A DNA stretch of 64,000 bases. Source: Bacteroidota bacterium (GTDB lineage Bacteria > Bacteroidota > Ignavibacteria > UBA10030 > BY39). The notes beneath the pieces are model-generated. The model saw nothing but the letters and a program-made list of their open reading frames with translations. It had not been told where the DNA came from and made no database searches. Within the stretch, counting starts at the first letter, position 1, and every line of letters begins with the position of its first letter. The position numbers and the translations under genes were made by a program. Below, one piece after another: positions 1 through 10,255 of the stretch. The stretch lies in assembly GCA_030682385.1 (NCBI GenBank), contig JAUXOG010000132.1, forward strand, positions 1 to 64,000, read 5' to 3'.

Positions 1-250
1 GATTGAAGAGCTTGTGATAAAACTCGTTTTCATTATTTACTGATTCACTTACGTAATAGATCACAATGTTATTTTCTCTTGTAACATCTAACAAATTAAA
101 TAGGATAGATGATTTACCTACACGGCGCGGTGCAACAAGTAGCAAGTTACTTCCACTATCCAACTTCTGCCAGATTTCAATGGTTATTCTTGGGCGCGGA
201 AAGAAATTATCTCCTCTTGCAACTTGGCCAATACTTGGTTTAAATGTCAT
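1..250 (-). CDS. AAA/P-loop ATPase, N-terminal part (truncated by window edge)
   Basis: Reverse-strand translation MTFKPSIGQVARGDNFFPRPRITIEIWQKLDSGSNLLLVAPRRVGKSSILFNLLD...; Walker A-like APRRVGKSS; open to window start. Confidence 0.75.
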   Translation of the reverse strand, partial: MTFKPSIGQVARGDNFFPRPRITIEIWQKLDSGSNLLLVAPRRVGKSSILFNLLDVTRENNIVIYYVSESVNNENEFYHKLFN

Positions 251-458
251 AAAAATACCTTTTAATGTTCTTTTTGATGTATAAATATAATTAACAAAAA
301 TCATTTTGTCAAGTATTTTAACAAAATTATTTTTGCCAAATTATTTATTTCAAAAAAATGTGCAAAACAGTATAAAAATGGCTTTTTTAGGACAGGATGT
401 GAACCTAAATTATTTCCCTATATTTAAATTTAATCGTACCTGCCAATATGACGAAGCA

Positions 459-1496
459 TTAAAAATCTAATTTATGTTGCGTTAATTTTCTTTTCAGGCT
501 AAAATGCTCGTACGCAATTTTGTTTGCAACTCTACCGCGAGGTGTACGCTGTATAAATCCTTCCTGTATCAGATATGGTTCGTAAACTTCTTCAATGGTT
601 CCGGGGTCTTCACTAACTGCGGAGGCAAGAGTAGTTAAACCAACTGGACCTCCATCAAACTTCTCTACGATAGTCAAAATTATTCTTTTATCCATTTCAT
701 CTAAACCGCGGCTGTCAACCTCAAGCGCTCGAAGTGAATAATCAGCCACCTCGTTGTTAATTACACCTTTATGCTCTTTCAAATTTTTATCAGCTTGTGC
801 AAAATCGCGGCAGCGCTTGATTAGCCGGTTAGCTATTCGAGGTGTTCCACGCGATCGAGATGCAATTGTTTCAAGCCCGTCTCTTGTTATCTCAACATCT
901 AAAATATTGGCTGACCGCATCAAAATATTTTGCAGGGTTTGTGTGTCGTAGTAATCTAACCGGTTTGTAACACCAAAACGTGAACGGAGCGGACTCGTTA
1001 ATAAACCGGCGCGAGTAGTTGCACCAACGAGTGTGAACTTCGGAAGTTTTAACTGAACATTGCGGGCATTCGGACCGGAGTCAATCACAATATCTATTAC
1101 AAAATCTTCCAAAGCAGGATACAGATATTCTTCGATTGTTGGATTCAAGCGATGAATTTCGTCAATGAATAATACGTCCCCCTGTTGCAAATTTGTAAGA
1201 ATGCCAGCTAAATTATATGGTTTATCGAGCGCCGGACCGGAAGTAATTTTGATGTTAGCTCCCATCTCATTTGCGATAATATGGGCAAGTGTTGTTTTAC
1301 CGAGTCCGGGTGGACCGGTAAGCAAAACGTGGTCTAAAGTTTCTTTCCGCTTTTTTGCTGCAGAGATAAAAACTTTTAAGTTGTTCACAATTTTTTCCTG
1401 ACCAAAAAATTCGCCGAAGTTGATTGGACGCAAAGTTTGATCGAGTTCAACTTCGCCTTCGAATTGTTCGGGGGACGTTACATCTGATTTACGCAT
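459..1496 (-). CDS. ruvB: Holliday junction branch migration DNA helicase RuvB
   Basis: Full-length 345 aa; [62 protein letters not shown]. Confidence 0.98.
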   Translation of the reverse strand: MRKSDVTSPEQFEGEVELDQTLRPINFGEFFGQEKIVNNLKVFISAAKKRKETLDHVLLTGPPGLGKTTLAHIIANEMGANIKITSGPALDKPYNLAGILTNLQQGDVLFIDEIHRLNPTIEEYLYPALEDFVIDIVIDSGPNARNVQLKLPKFTLVGATTRAGLLTSPLRSRFGVTNRLDYYDTQTLQNILMRSANILDVEITRDGLETIASRSRGTPRIANRLIKRCRDFAQADKNLKEHKGVINNEVADYSLRALEVDSRGLDEMDKRIILTIVEKFDGGPVGLTTLASAVSEDPGTIEEVYEPYLIQEGFIQRTPRGRVANKIAYEHFSLKRKLTQHKLDF

Positions 1497-1608
1497 TTAT
1501 ATATAATCCTTTAATACCAAGTAACCGGTTAAGCAACTTAACTTGATCAGCTTTTGAAAGATGCTCCAACTCTTTTTCATTTTTTTTCAATTTGGTTGTT
1601 GTAAACAT
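1489..1608 (-). CDS. possible 39-aa small ORF overlapping the ruvB start
   Basis: [39 protein letters not shown]; stop overlaps ruvB ATG; below the ORF-track length cut-off. Confidence 0.3.
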   Translation of the reverse strand: MFTTTKLKKNEKELEHLSKADQVKLLNRLLGIKGLYINA

Positions 1609-1643
1609 TTTATATCCTTATTAATTATTTTTTTACTTAATTA

Positions 1644-1766
1644 ACTGAAGTTACGCAAAAGAGTCATTCTGAACGAAGTGAAGAATCTTAAACCTCAAAT
1701 TCGAGCTATTTTTAGATGTTTCGCTTCGCTCAACATGACAAAAAGTCAATTCTGCGTAACTTCAGT
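1644..1766. repeat. MITE-like element with 14-bp perfect terminal inverted repeats
   Basis: ACTGAAGTTACGCA (1644-1657) and TGCGTAACTTCAGT (1753-1766); internal GTCATTCTGAACGAAGTGAAGAATC and TTTCGCTTCGCTCAACATGAC arms. Confidence 0.75.
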
Positions 1767-1802
1767 AATTAATATAGAAAATTTATCCATATCTTCAAAT
1801 AT

Positions 1803-3080
1803 TTAATTAAAAAAATAAAAACTGCCACCCGAACCACCGAAACGGGGATTTACAATATTATTATATATGGCTCCGAATGTGTAACTTAAACCAATATAAC
1901 CACTATACCTGTAATTAGTTGCGAGTTCCGTGCGGCGAAGAAGTATCTGCTCGGTTGTTGCCTGGCCTTTTCGAAGCGATAACTGGTCATTAATTCTTGA
2001 ATAGCTTGCAAAGAGGTTTAATGAAAGCCCTTCAAACAGGCGTAAATTTAAATTAGTATAAATTCTCAAGCTTCGTTTCTGAAAATCGTGCAGGAATTGA
2101 GAGCCTGATAACGTTGTTGAAACAGAACCCCACGGCTGGCGCAAATCTAATGTAAAAGAGAGCGATTGTTTGAAAAGCTGTTCAGCAGTTTTATTAAATA
2201 TTGTTTCTTCCTCATAACGAACATTTTCATGAGTTAGTTTATACATCAATCTGAATTGTCTGCGAGTTGACTCACTGTATGGGAAAATATTGTATTCGAC
2301 TGCGGGTGAAGCAGAAACTCTTAATTTAGTATTTCCAAATGTCGAAGTCGAAACATCTGCAAAACCTCCAACCGACCAATGCTCACTAATACTTCTCACA
2401 ACCATCGCATTAAAATTATAACCGCGCGATATACTTAATATTTTCATATCTCCCCAATCGAATTTATTTTCGCTGTAACTTCTATTTAAAGAAAAATCAA
2501 ATTTCCAATCGTGTGTAACTCTCTTGGCACTTAATCCCCCCGAAAGGTAAACGGAACTTGATACCTTCTCACCGTTTAAATTAGAATTTATACTCGTAGT
2601 AAAAACCCAATTATCCCATTTATCAATAATTTGTTCAACTTTTGTAGGGACCAAGTAGCTAATATTCAAATATTCGTTTAGAGGTGTTCTGGCAACATAT
2701 CGGGTAAGTCCTAACTTCAACGACTTTACCAATGTCTGTCGAATTATATCAGGCGTATCAGACTCCTTTGTTATGAAGACCAATGTATCGTGCAGTCCGG
2801 CATACTTATTTTTACCAATGAATGTTAAAGTGTACTCTTCTCCCTTACCGCCAGTACGTTGAGTCGTAATCAGAACATGAACATCCGCCTGATTCGGGTC
2901 GCGCACGTAATTTACGAATGTAATTTCAGTGCGGATATAATTTTCGTCGCAGAAAAAGCAATCAATAAAAACATTTGGAGCAAACTGCCTCAAAGCACTT
3001 GTAGTGTCTTCAGGTTCTTGTGAAAATATTTGAGTAGTAAATAATAGCAAAAATAGGACAAGGGATAAATACCGTTTCAT
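1803..3080 (-). CDS. secreted/outer-membrane beta-barrel-like protein, unknown function
   Basis: Signal peptide MKRYLSLVLFLLLFTTQIFSQ; C-terminal repeated amphipathic strands ending in aromatic FYFFN. Confidence 0.6.
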   Translation of the reverse strand: MKRYLSLVLFLLLFTTQIFSQEPEDTTSALRQFAPNVFIDCFFCDENYIRTEITFVNYVRDPNQADVHVLITTQRTGGKGEEYTLTFIGKNKYAGLHDTLVFITKESDTPDIIRQTLVKSLKLGLTRYVARTPLNEYLNISYLVPTKVEQIIDKWDNWVFTTSINSNLNGEKVSSSVYLSGGLSAKRVTHDWKFDFSLNRSYSENKFDWGDMKILSISRGYNFNAMVVRSISEHWSVGGFADVSTSTFGNTKLRVSASPAVEYNIFPYSESTRRQFRLMYKLTHENVRYEEETIFNKTAEQLFKQSLSFTLDLRQPWGSVSTTLSGSQFLHDFQKRSLRIYTNLNLRLFEGLSLNLFASYSRINDQLSLRKGQATTEQILLRRTELATNYRYSGYIGLSYTFGAIYNNIVNPRFGGSGGSFYFFN

Positions 3081-3120
3081 CTTGAGCTCCTCTCATTTGT
3101 TATGGATGTTTATATAGAAT

Positions 3121-4806
3121 TTATGTTTTATCTTCAGGTAATTCAGGTTCCACAAAAATTACTTTTTCGCGTTCGAGTACTACAGTGCCTTCGTTGCTCT
3201 TTTTAGGTTTGCGAACATATTTTCGCTCGCAATAGGCAACCGGTACATTACCGGCATTTCGCATCTTGCTGTAATAAGCTGCAATACTTGCGGCTTGTTT
3301 AACTGCTTCTTTCGCCGGCTTTATTTTGGTGTTACCTACTTTTAACACTACATGCGACCCACCTGCACCTCGCGCATGAAACCAAAGGTCGTTCGGCTTG
3401 GCATATTTCATTGTCAGCAAGTCGTTATTAGCGGCGCTCTTGCCTACTAATACTTCAAAATCGCCCGCCACTTTAAAAATTCGGAATGGAGGTAATGCCG
3501 CCTTTTCTTTTTCGGATATTAAATGCAATCGTTTTAAGTCGGCATCATACTCATCCTTAAATTCAGCAAACTGCTCTTTTGTTTGACAGTTATCTAAATG
3601 CAGAAGCAGTTTCTCGAGTAGTGCAATATTTTTTGTAACATCTACCAGCCGGGTTTTTACCGCCTCGTATGCAATTCGCGCCTTTCTAGATTTATCGAAA
3701 TACCGCTCAGCATTTTTTGCCGGAGTTAATTTGGGATCCAAGGTTATACGCATCAACTTATCATTGTGAAATACATCCTCCACATCAATATCCTTCGTTC
3801 CTTTTGTTAGATGTTGCAAATTCGTCATTATGACTTTTGCGATATGGTCATATTCATCAGCACGACTTGCCTCCAACACTTCATTTTTTATTGCTTTTTC
3901 TGTGCGTACTAACTTATCAAGTTCATTTTTGATTTTTAGTAAGAATTCCTTTTTATCGAAATCAATATTACTCGCCTTGAACGACTGAGCAACGAAAACT
4001 TTTACTCCTTCATTTACACTCGAAAAATTCTCCGGTGTCGAACCGGTTAAATGCTCTAACTTTATCATCGAAAATACTCGTGGAATATTATTACTGTAAT
4101 AAATTGTCGGGGCAGGCTTGCTTACTTCGGTAAATAAATTAATTAATTGTTGGTATATGGTTTTTAAATCATCGTGAGTTAATTCACTGGCATGAACCTT
4201 CTCTTCAAGTTTAGCACGATGCAAAGCTTCACGTGCAAGGGTTGAACCAAGAAACTTATAAGCACCCTTTACTGCACTGAAAGTTGTCTTGTTTCTATCC
4301 TCCAACATTTTATCCTTAAATGTTTCAAAGTCGGCTATCAAGTTGCTAAAGTCTTCTTCTTTTGATTTGAACAAATTTTCATACGATTTTCCAACAAAAT
4401 CTTTACTGTGTTTAAAGGCATTTATAATTTCTTTGTTCTCGTTGATCAAAAATATGTTCGCCGACGTTGTTCCAAAAAGATGGAACAGCATTTTCATCTT
4501 ATTCGAAAAATTAATATTTATTATTCTATCAAAAAGATGTCCGGTGATGTTATTGATGGTTAGGTTATTTAATTCAGTAAATAAAGAGATTGAATTCCGT
4601 TTTGCCCTTGCAATTTGTTCTCGCATAAAAATAAAATTCATCTGCGGAGTAATAGAGACAGATAAAGTTTTAGGAGTAGTGTTTGCAAGCAGCGAAATTT
4701 GTAATTCATTTTTTTGTTGTGAATATAATTCAAGGACAGCAGCATTTTTGAGTGCCACATTAAATTCATCTGCAAGACTTTGAAGTGTTATAAAATGATT
4801 CAACAT
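3121..4806 (-). CDS. NFACT-family protein (RqcH/Rqc2-like)
   Basis: NFACT-N-like N-terminus; C-terminal NFACT-R motif NDLWFHARGAGGSHVVLK. Confidence 0.85.
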   Translation of the reverse strand: MLNHFITLQSLADEFNVALKNAAVLELYSQQKNELQISLLANTTPKTLSVSITPQMNFIFMREQIARAKRNSISLFTELNNLTINNITGHLFDRIININFSNKMKMLFHLFGTTSANIFLINENKEIINAFKHSKDFVGKSYENLFKSKEEDFSNLIADFETFKDKMLEDRNKTTFSAVKGAYKFLGSTLAREALHRAKLEEKVHASELTHDDLKTIYQQLINLFTEVSKPAPTIYYSNNIPRVFSMIKLEHLTGSTPENFSSVNEGVKVFVAQSFKASNIDFDKKEFLLKIKNELDKLVRTEKAIKNEVLEASRADEYDHIAKVIMTNLQHLTKGTKDIDVEDVFHNDKLMRITLDPKLTPAKNAERYFDKSRKARIAYEAVKTRLVDVTKNIALLEKLLLHLDNCQTKEQFAEFKDEYDADLKRLHLISEKEKAALPPFRIFKVAGDFEVLVGKSAANNDLLTMKYAKPNDLWFHARGAGGSHVVLKVGNTKIKPAKEAVKQAASIAAYYSKMRNAGNVPVAYCERKYVRKPKKSNEGTVVLEREKVIFVEPELPEDKT

Positions 4807-5024
4807 AATTTTTGATTTTCCTTTTTTATCCGCTCAAATATACAAAAACCGAAGCTAATCTCAAACACGAGAGAAAGGCTTGGAAGATGATTAAAAATTT
4901 TGTAATTTAGGTGTGGCAATTTCCAGTTTTTATCATTTCTGATTAATAAACGCCAATTTTATAAATTCCTATGTGAGTTTGTATTTATTCAGAAGCGCTA
5001 TCAAAAAAAATAATAGGATTATAG

Positions 5025-5906
5025 ATGATTTCGAGCATGACGGGCTACGGCAGAGGCGACGCTGCACAAAAAGGTATTACCGCAACGGCAGAACTTCGCA
5101 GCGTGAATAACCGGTTTTTAGAACTAACAATACGGCTTCCAAAGAATTTATCGCATCGCGAAAACGATGTAAAAGAAATAGTGCAATCTAAGATTGACCG
5201 CGGCAAAATTAATTTGTCTGTAAATATCGAAACGCCTGTCGATCAACGGGCACCTATGATGATTAATAAAGACGCTGCCCGGATGAGTTATAAAATACTT
5301 AACGAGCTAAAAAAGTCGGTTAATATTAAAGAAGACATTACAATCGATCATCTATTAAAGTTTTCCGAAATCATACGACCCGAAGATAAAGAAAACACAG
5401 GCGAAGTTGAATGGGTGTTGTGCGAGAAAGCGGTTAGAAAAGCTTTAGGCAATCTTCTGAAAATGCGCATCGATGAAGGCAGCGAATTACAAAAAGATTT
5501 ATCCCGTCGAATAAAATTGATTGATAAAAAGATCGATATAATTGAGAAGCTCTCGAAACAACGCATCCCAATCGAGCGAACCCGGCTGCGCGAACGAGTT
5601 GAAAAATTAATTGAAGCCAAAGACCGTATCGATGATAAACGCTTGGAACTCGAAATAATATTATTATCTGAAAAATTGGATATTACAGAAGAGTGTGTGC
5701 GGCTGCGAAGTCATCAAAAATATTTTCTCGAATCTATGAATGGTAAAGAGCCATCAGGAAGAAAATTAAATTTCTTGGTTCAGGAAATTCATCGCGAAGT
5801 AAATACGATAGGTTCTAAAGCAAACGATGCAATAATCTCGCGGCACATTATTGAAATTAAGGAAGAGCTCGAAAAAATAAGAGAACAAATTCAAAATATA
5901 GAATAA
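5025..5906 (+). CDS. yicC: YicC family endoribonuclease-like protein
   Basis: MISSMTGYGRGDA... LRSVNNRFLELTIRLP... GRKLNFLVQEIHREVNTIGSKAND. Confidence 0.95.
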   Translation: MISSMTGYGRGDAAQKGITATAELRSVNNRFLELTIRLPKNLSHRENDVKEIVQSKIDRGKINLSVNIETPVDQRAPMMINKDAARMSYKILNELKKSVNIKEDITIDHLLKFSEIIRPEDKENTGEVEWVLCEKAVRKALGNLLKMRIDEGSELQKDLSRRIKLIDKKIDIIEKLSKQRIPIERTRLRERVEKLIEAKDRIDDKRLELEIILLSEKLDITEECVRLRSHQKYFLESMNGKEPSGRKLNFLVQEIHREVNTIGSKANDAIISRHIIEIKEELEKIREQIQNIE

Positions 5907-6469
5907 TGAGTAATCCGAAACTGATTGTCGTCTCTGCACCCAGTGGATGTGGCAAAACAACAATTGTGAAAGAAATTTTGAAAAGTCATCCGGAATTTCA
6001 TTTCTCGGTGTCGGCGACCACCCGTGCGAAACGAAATAATGAAACAGACGGCAAAGATTACTACTTTATAACTAAAGAAGAATTTCAAAAACATATCGAA
6101 AATGATACGCTCATCGAGTGGCAAAAAATTTATGACGATTATTACGGCACGCTTGTATCCGAAGTTGATAAATCGTTTGCCTGCGGTAAATCGGTTGTAT
6201 TTGATATAGATGTATTAGGTGCTTTATCTATAAAAAAGAAATATCCTGAAGATTCGATGCTGATTTTTATTGATGTCCCGGATATGGATATTTTAAACGA
6301 GAGGCTGAAAAACAGAAAAACAGAAAGCCCCGAAACACTAAAAAAACGAATCGACCGCGTCGAAATGGAAATGAAACAAAAAACATTATTTGATTATATT
6401 GTAATAAACGACCAGCTCCAACAAGCTGTTGATGAAGTTGAAAAAATAATTAGCAATAACTTTAATTAA
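5906..6469 (+). CDS. gmk: guanylate kinase
   Basis: LIVVSAPSGCGKTTIVKEIL; VSATTRAKRNNETDGKDYYFIT; overlaps yicC stop. Confidence 0.97.
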   Translation: MSNPKLIVVSAPSGCGKTTIVKEILKSHPEFHFSVSATTRAKRNNETDGKDYYFITKEEFQKHIENDTLIEWQKIYDDYYGTLVSEVDKSFACGKSVVFDIDVLGALSIKKKYPEDSMLIFIDVPDMDILNERLKNRKTESPETLKKRIDRVEMEMKQKTLFDYIVINDQLQQAVDEVEKIISNNFN

Positions 6470-6486
6470 AACACAAAGGAAACCAA

Positions 6487-6807
6487 ATGCCAATAAAATC
6501 TATAAGTCTTGAAGCTCTGGAATCAAAAGTTGAAAACATTTACGAGGCAATCGTGGTGTTATCGAAACGCGCTCAGCAGATTAATGAAGAAATAAAGATT
6601 GAATTCAACCAGCGGCTCGAGATAGTTCAATCGAAATTAATGAGCGAAGATTCGGATGAACCTGAAACTATGGAAACGGTAACTAATCCGGAACAGGTTC
6701 TCATAGCACGCGAATTCGAAAAGCGGCCGAAACCAACACAGGTAGCTATCGAAGAATTGCTTAATTCAAAATTGGATTTTAAATATAAAAGCGAAAACAA
6801 CAGCTAA
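6487..6807 (+). CDS. rpoZ: DNA-directed RNA polymerase omega subunit-like
   Basis: NIYEAIVVLSKRAQQINEEIKIEFNQRLE; position after gmk and before coaBC. Confidence 0.85.
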   Translation: MPIKSISLEALESKVENIYEAIVVLSKRAQQINEEIKIEFNQRLEIVQSKLMSEDSDEPETMETVTNPEQVLIAREFEKRPKPTQVAIEELLNSKLDFKYKSENNS

Positions 6808-6819
6808 TTTTGAATTAAT

Positions 6820-8043
6820 ATGTTACGCGGCAAAAAAATATTGATCGGAATTACAGGCGGAATTGCCGCTTACAAAATTCCCCCGCTCGTCCGCGAATTT
6901 AAAAAACAGGGTGCTGCTGTAAAAGTAGTGATGACAAAAGCCGCTACCGAATTTATTAACCCGAACACACTTGCGGCTCTTTCTGAGAATGAAATTGTAA
7001 CCGATACTTTTCCTGATGCTTCTCTATCAGTTATTAAGTCCGAAACGTGGCACATCCACCTCGGAACTTGGGCTGATATTATGTTGATAGCTCCTGCAAC
7101 AGCTAATACCATAGCAAAAATCGCTTATGGAATTGCTGATAATCCGGTTACTATTATGGCGCTTTCGGTTCGCTGTCCGGTTGCCATTTCCCCGGCAATG
7201 GATACATATATGTGGGAAAATCCGGCGACACAAGAAAATTTATCAAAACTCAGGCAACGCGGTTATCGAATAATTAATCCTGAAGTCGGCGAACTCGCCA
7301 GCGGTTTAACAGGCAAAGGTCGTTTACCTGAAATAAAAAAATTAACAACTTCTATACAAAAGATTTTAGACAAGGCGCATCAAGATTTTTCCGGTAAAAA
7401 AATACTCGTTACTGCCGGACCGACTTATGAACCAATCGATCCGGTCAGATACATTGGAAACAGATCCTCCGGTAAAATGGGCTTTGCGATTGCCCGATGT
7501 GCTGCTGAACGCGGTGCCAAAGTTACCCTGATATCAGGACCCTCGAATCTTGAGACACCTAATTTTGTAGAGAGGATTGAGATTGAAACTGCTGAAGAAA
7601 TGTATAACCAATGTATCAAACATTCCTCTAAATCCGATGTTGTAATAATGGCGGCAGCCGTTGCCGATTTCAAACCGGAAATTACAGCGAACCGCAAAAT
7701 TAAAAAAGAAGATATAGTCAGCAATAATCTCACACTGAAACTTACAAAGACAAAAGATATTTTAGAAACGTTAGGAAAGAAAAAAAAGAAACATCAAGTG
7801 CTTGTCGGTTTTGCATTGGAAACTGATAACGAAATTGAAAATGCAGTAAAAAAACTAAATCGTAAAAATCTCGATTTTATTGTAATGAACAACCCATTAA
7901 AAAATGGGGCAGGAATCGGCAGCCACACAAACGTCGTATCTTTCCTCCACAAAAATGGAACGAAAGAAATCTTTAATAAAATGCTGAAAGACGATGTTGC
8001 GAATCAAATACTTAATCGTATTTCTAAATTGAACAGAAGTTAA
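6820..8043 (+). CDS. coaBC: bifunctional phosphopantothenoylcysteine decarboxylase/phosphopantothenate-cysteine ligase
   Basis: GKKILIGITGGIAAYK; PAMDTYMWENPATQ; ILVTAGPTYEPIDPVRYIGNRSSGKMG. Confidence 0.97.
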   Translation: MLRGKKILIGITGGIAAYKIPPLVREFKKQGAAVKVVMTKAATEFINPNTLAALSENEIVTDTFPDASLSVIKSETWHIHLGTWADIMLIAPATANTIAKIAYGIADNPVTIMALSVRCPVAISPAMDTYMWENPATQENLSKLRQRGYRIINPEVGELASGLTGKGRLPEIKKLTTSIQKILDKAHQDFSGKKILVTAGPTYEPIDPVRYIGNRSSGKMGFAIARCAAERGAKVTLISGPSNLETPNFVERIEIETAEEMYNQCIKHSSKSDVVIMAAAVADFKPEITANRKIKKEDIVSNNLTLKLTKTKDILETLGKKKKKHQVLVGFALETDNEIENAVKKLNRKNLDFIVMNNPLKNGAGIGSHTNVVSFLHKNGTKEIFNKMLKDDVANQILNRISKLNRS

Positions 8044-8748
8044 ATGAGCGATATCCGAAAAGAATTTAAAGATATTCTAAACAATGCAGAAAGCTACTTA
8101 ATGCAACAGGAACAGTTGTTTGGCGGTATCATTTATAAAACATCAGCCTCAAAAATTGAAAAAACTTCTGCACCTTTAGCAGAATTTCAAAGCGTAAATA
8201 GTTTAGATGAATTTAACGCGCAGATATCTTCTTGTAAGAAATGTTCTTTAGGCGATACACGTAAAAATTTTGTATTTGGAGTTGGCAATCCGAATGCAAA
8301 AGTAATGTTTGTAGGAGAAGCTCCGGGCGCTGATGAAGATGCTCAGGGTGAACCTTTCGTCGGACGCGCAGGTCAGTTACTGAATAAAATTTTGGAAGCA
8401 GTTCAACTCAAACGTGAAGATGTTTATATATGCAACATTCTGAAATGTCGTCCACCCGATAACCGCGACCCGATGTTAAAAGAAATGGAACTTTGCTCTC
8501 CATATCTTTCGAAACAAATCGAATTAATAAAACCGAAATTTATTATTTGCTTGGGTCGAATTGCTGCTCAATGGTTGCTTCAAACAAGCGATAGTTTAAC
8601 AGCTATGCGGCAAAAAGTTTATAATTACCAAGGGGCTAAATTAATTGTAACGTACCACCCGGCAGCGTTGCTGCGTAATCCGAATTGGAAGCGACCGACT
8701 TGGGAAGATATGCAATTATTTCAAAAACTTTATAACGAACAAATGTAA
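8044..8748 (+). CDS. uracil-DNA glycosylase (Fe-S type)
   Basis: CKKCSLGDTRKNFVFGVGNPNAKVMFVGEAPGADEDAQGEPFVGRAGQLL; TYHPAALLRNP. Confidence 0.94.
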   Translation: MSDIRKEFKDILNNAESYLMQQEQLFGGIIYKTSASKIEKTSAPLAEFQSVNSLDEFNAQISSCKKCSLGDTRKNFVFGVGNPNAKVMFVGEAPGADEDAQGEPFVGRAGQLLNKILEAVQLKREDVYICNILKCRPPDNRDPMLKEMELCSPYLSKQIELIKPKFIICLGRIAAQWLLQTSDSLTAMRQKVYNYQGAKLIVTYHPAALLRNPNWKRPTWEDMQLFQKLYNEQM

Positions 8749-8749
8749 T

Positions 8750-10213
8750 ATGTCTGAAAAGAAAAGAAGTAAAAAAAATACAGACTCAATAAATATTAGA
8801 GACCAACACGAGGGACGCGTGCCGCCTCAAGCGGTAGAAATCGAGGCTCAGGTTTTAGGTTCTGCTTTAATTGAAAAAGAAGCTGTCCCAAAAATTATAG
8901 AGATTCTGCAGCCTGATATGTTTTACAAACCTGCACATCAAAAAATTTATCAGGGTATTATTGCCCTTTTCGAACGCAACGAGCCTGTTGATGCTGTAAC
9001 TTTAAGTGAAGAATTAAGGCGACGCGGCACATTAGAAGAAATCGGCGGTTCTATATATTTAACAGAATTAACGATGCAAGTAAACAGTGCTGCTAATGTG
9101 GAATTCCATGCCCACATTATTCTCGAAAAAGCTTTGATGCGCAATCTCATTACAACTTCTGCCGAAATAGCCAATAGAGCTTACAGCGATTCGGAAGATG
9201 CTATCGATTTACTCGATGCTGCTGAGACAAAAATATTTCAGATTTCTGAATACAGGATGAAGAAAAGTGCAACACCTATAAAACGGGCGCTAAACGAAAC
9301 CCTCGAAATTTTAGAGAAAATCCACGGTAAGCACGGAGGCATCACCGGTGTTCCTACCGGATTTACAGATTTAGATAACGCAACTGGCGGATTTCAAAAC
9401 TCCGATTTAATTATTATTGCCGGGCGCCCAAGCCAAGGCAAAACAGCTCTTGCACTTTCAATAGCTCGCAACGCTGCTCTCCACACCGTGAAACCTACAG
9501 CTATAGTAATTTTTAGTATCGAAATGGCTGAGCAGCAATTAGTTACCCGCTTGATTTCTTCGGAAGCAAGGATAAACGCTCATGCACTTCGTACGGGGAG
9601 ATTACCGGATGAAAAGTGGCAACGTTTAGGAATGGTTGTTGGACGCCTCGCAGAAGCAAAAATATTTATAGACGATTCACCATCGCTTTCGATTTTAGAA
9701 ATCCGCGCAAAGGCACGACGCTTAAAAGCCGAGCATAATATAGGAATGATTATTATCGACTATTTACAACTCGTTCATCCTCCTAAAAGTATGGACAGCC
9801 GTGAACGGGAAATCTCCATGATTTCACGGTCGTTGAAAGCTTTAGCAAAAGAGATAAATATTCCTGTTATCGCACTATCTCAATTGAACCGCGGACTTGA
9901 AACACGCAGCGGCGACAAGCGTCCCGTACTTGCTGACCTCCGCGAGTCGGGTGCTATCGAACAAGACGCCGACGTTGTTATATTCGTTCACCGCCCCGAA
10001 ACTTATAAGATTAACGAGGTCGATGACGCACACGGAAATAAAATTTCAACCGAAAGACTCGCCGAACTTATTATCGGTAAACAACGAAACGGTCCCACAG
10101 ACATAATACGACTGACATTTCAAAAAGAATACGCCGGTTTTGAAAACCGGGCATCCGATACTCTCGAAGAGCTAGTAGTTTCTACTACATCCGGATCAGA
10201 TTTGCCTTTTTAA
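8750..10213 (+). CDS. dnaB: replicative DNA helicase DnaB
   Basis: PPQAVEIEAQVLGS; DLIIIAGRPSQGKTALALSIA; IIIDYLQL; DLRESGAIEQDADVV; no intein seen. Confidence 0.97.
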   Translation: MSEKKRSKKNTDSINIRDQHEGRVPPQAVEIEAQVLGSALIEKEAVPKIIEILQPDMFYKPAHQKIYQGIIALFERNEPVDAVTLSEELRRRGTLEEIGGSIYLTELTMQVNSAANVEFHAHIILEKALMRNLITTSAEIANRAYSDSEDAIDLLDAAETKIFQISEYRMKKSATPIKRALNETLEILEKIHGKHGGITGVPTGFTDLDNATGGFQNSDLIIIAGRPSQGKTALALSIARNAALHTVKPTAIVIFSIEMAEQQLVTRLISSEARINAHALRTGRLPDEKWQRLGMVVGRLAEAKIFIDDSPSLSILEIRAKARRLKAEHNIGMIIIDYLQLVHPPKSMDSREREISMISRSLKALAKEINIPVIALSQLNRGLETRSGDKRPVLADLRESGAIEQDADVVIFVHRPETYKINEVDDAHGNKISTERLAELIIGKQRNGPTDIIRLTFQKEYAGFENRASDTLEELVVSTTSGSDLPF

Positions 10214-10255
10214 TAGTTAACAAAACTCTAACATCATTAAACAATTATTACTGTT

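Noticed and set aside
4289-4783. 164-aa plus-strand ORF and many similar ORFs opposite long genes (e.g. 52947-53450, 54318-54770, 34306-34983)
   Set aside because: Antisense to strongly supported genes, no recognisable domains; treated as spurious shadow ORFs
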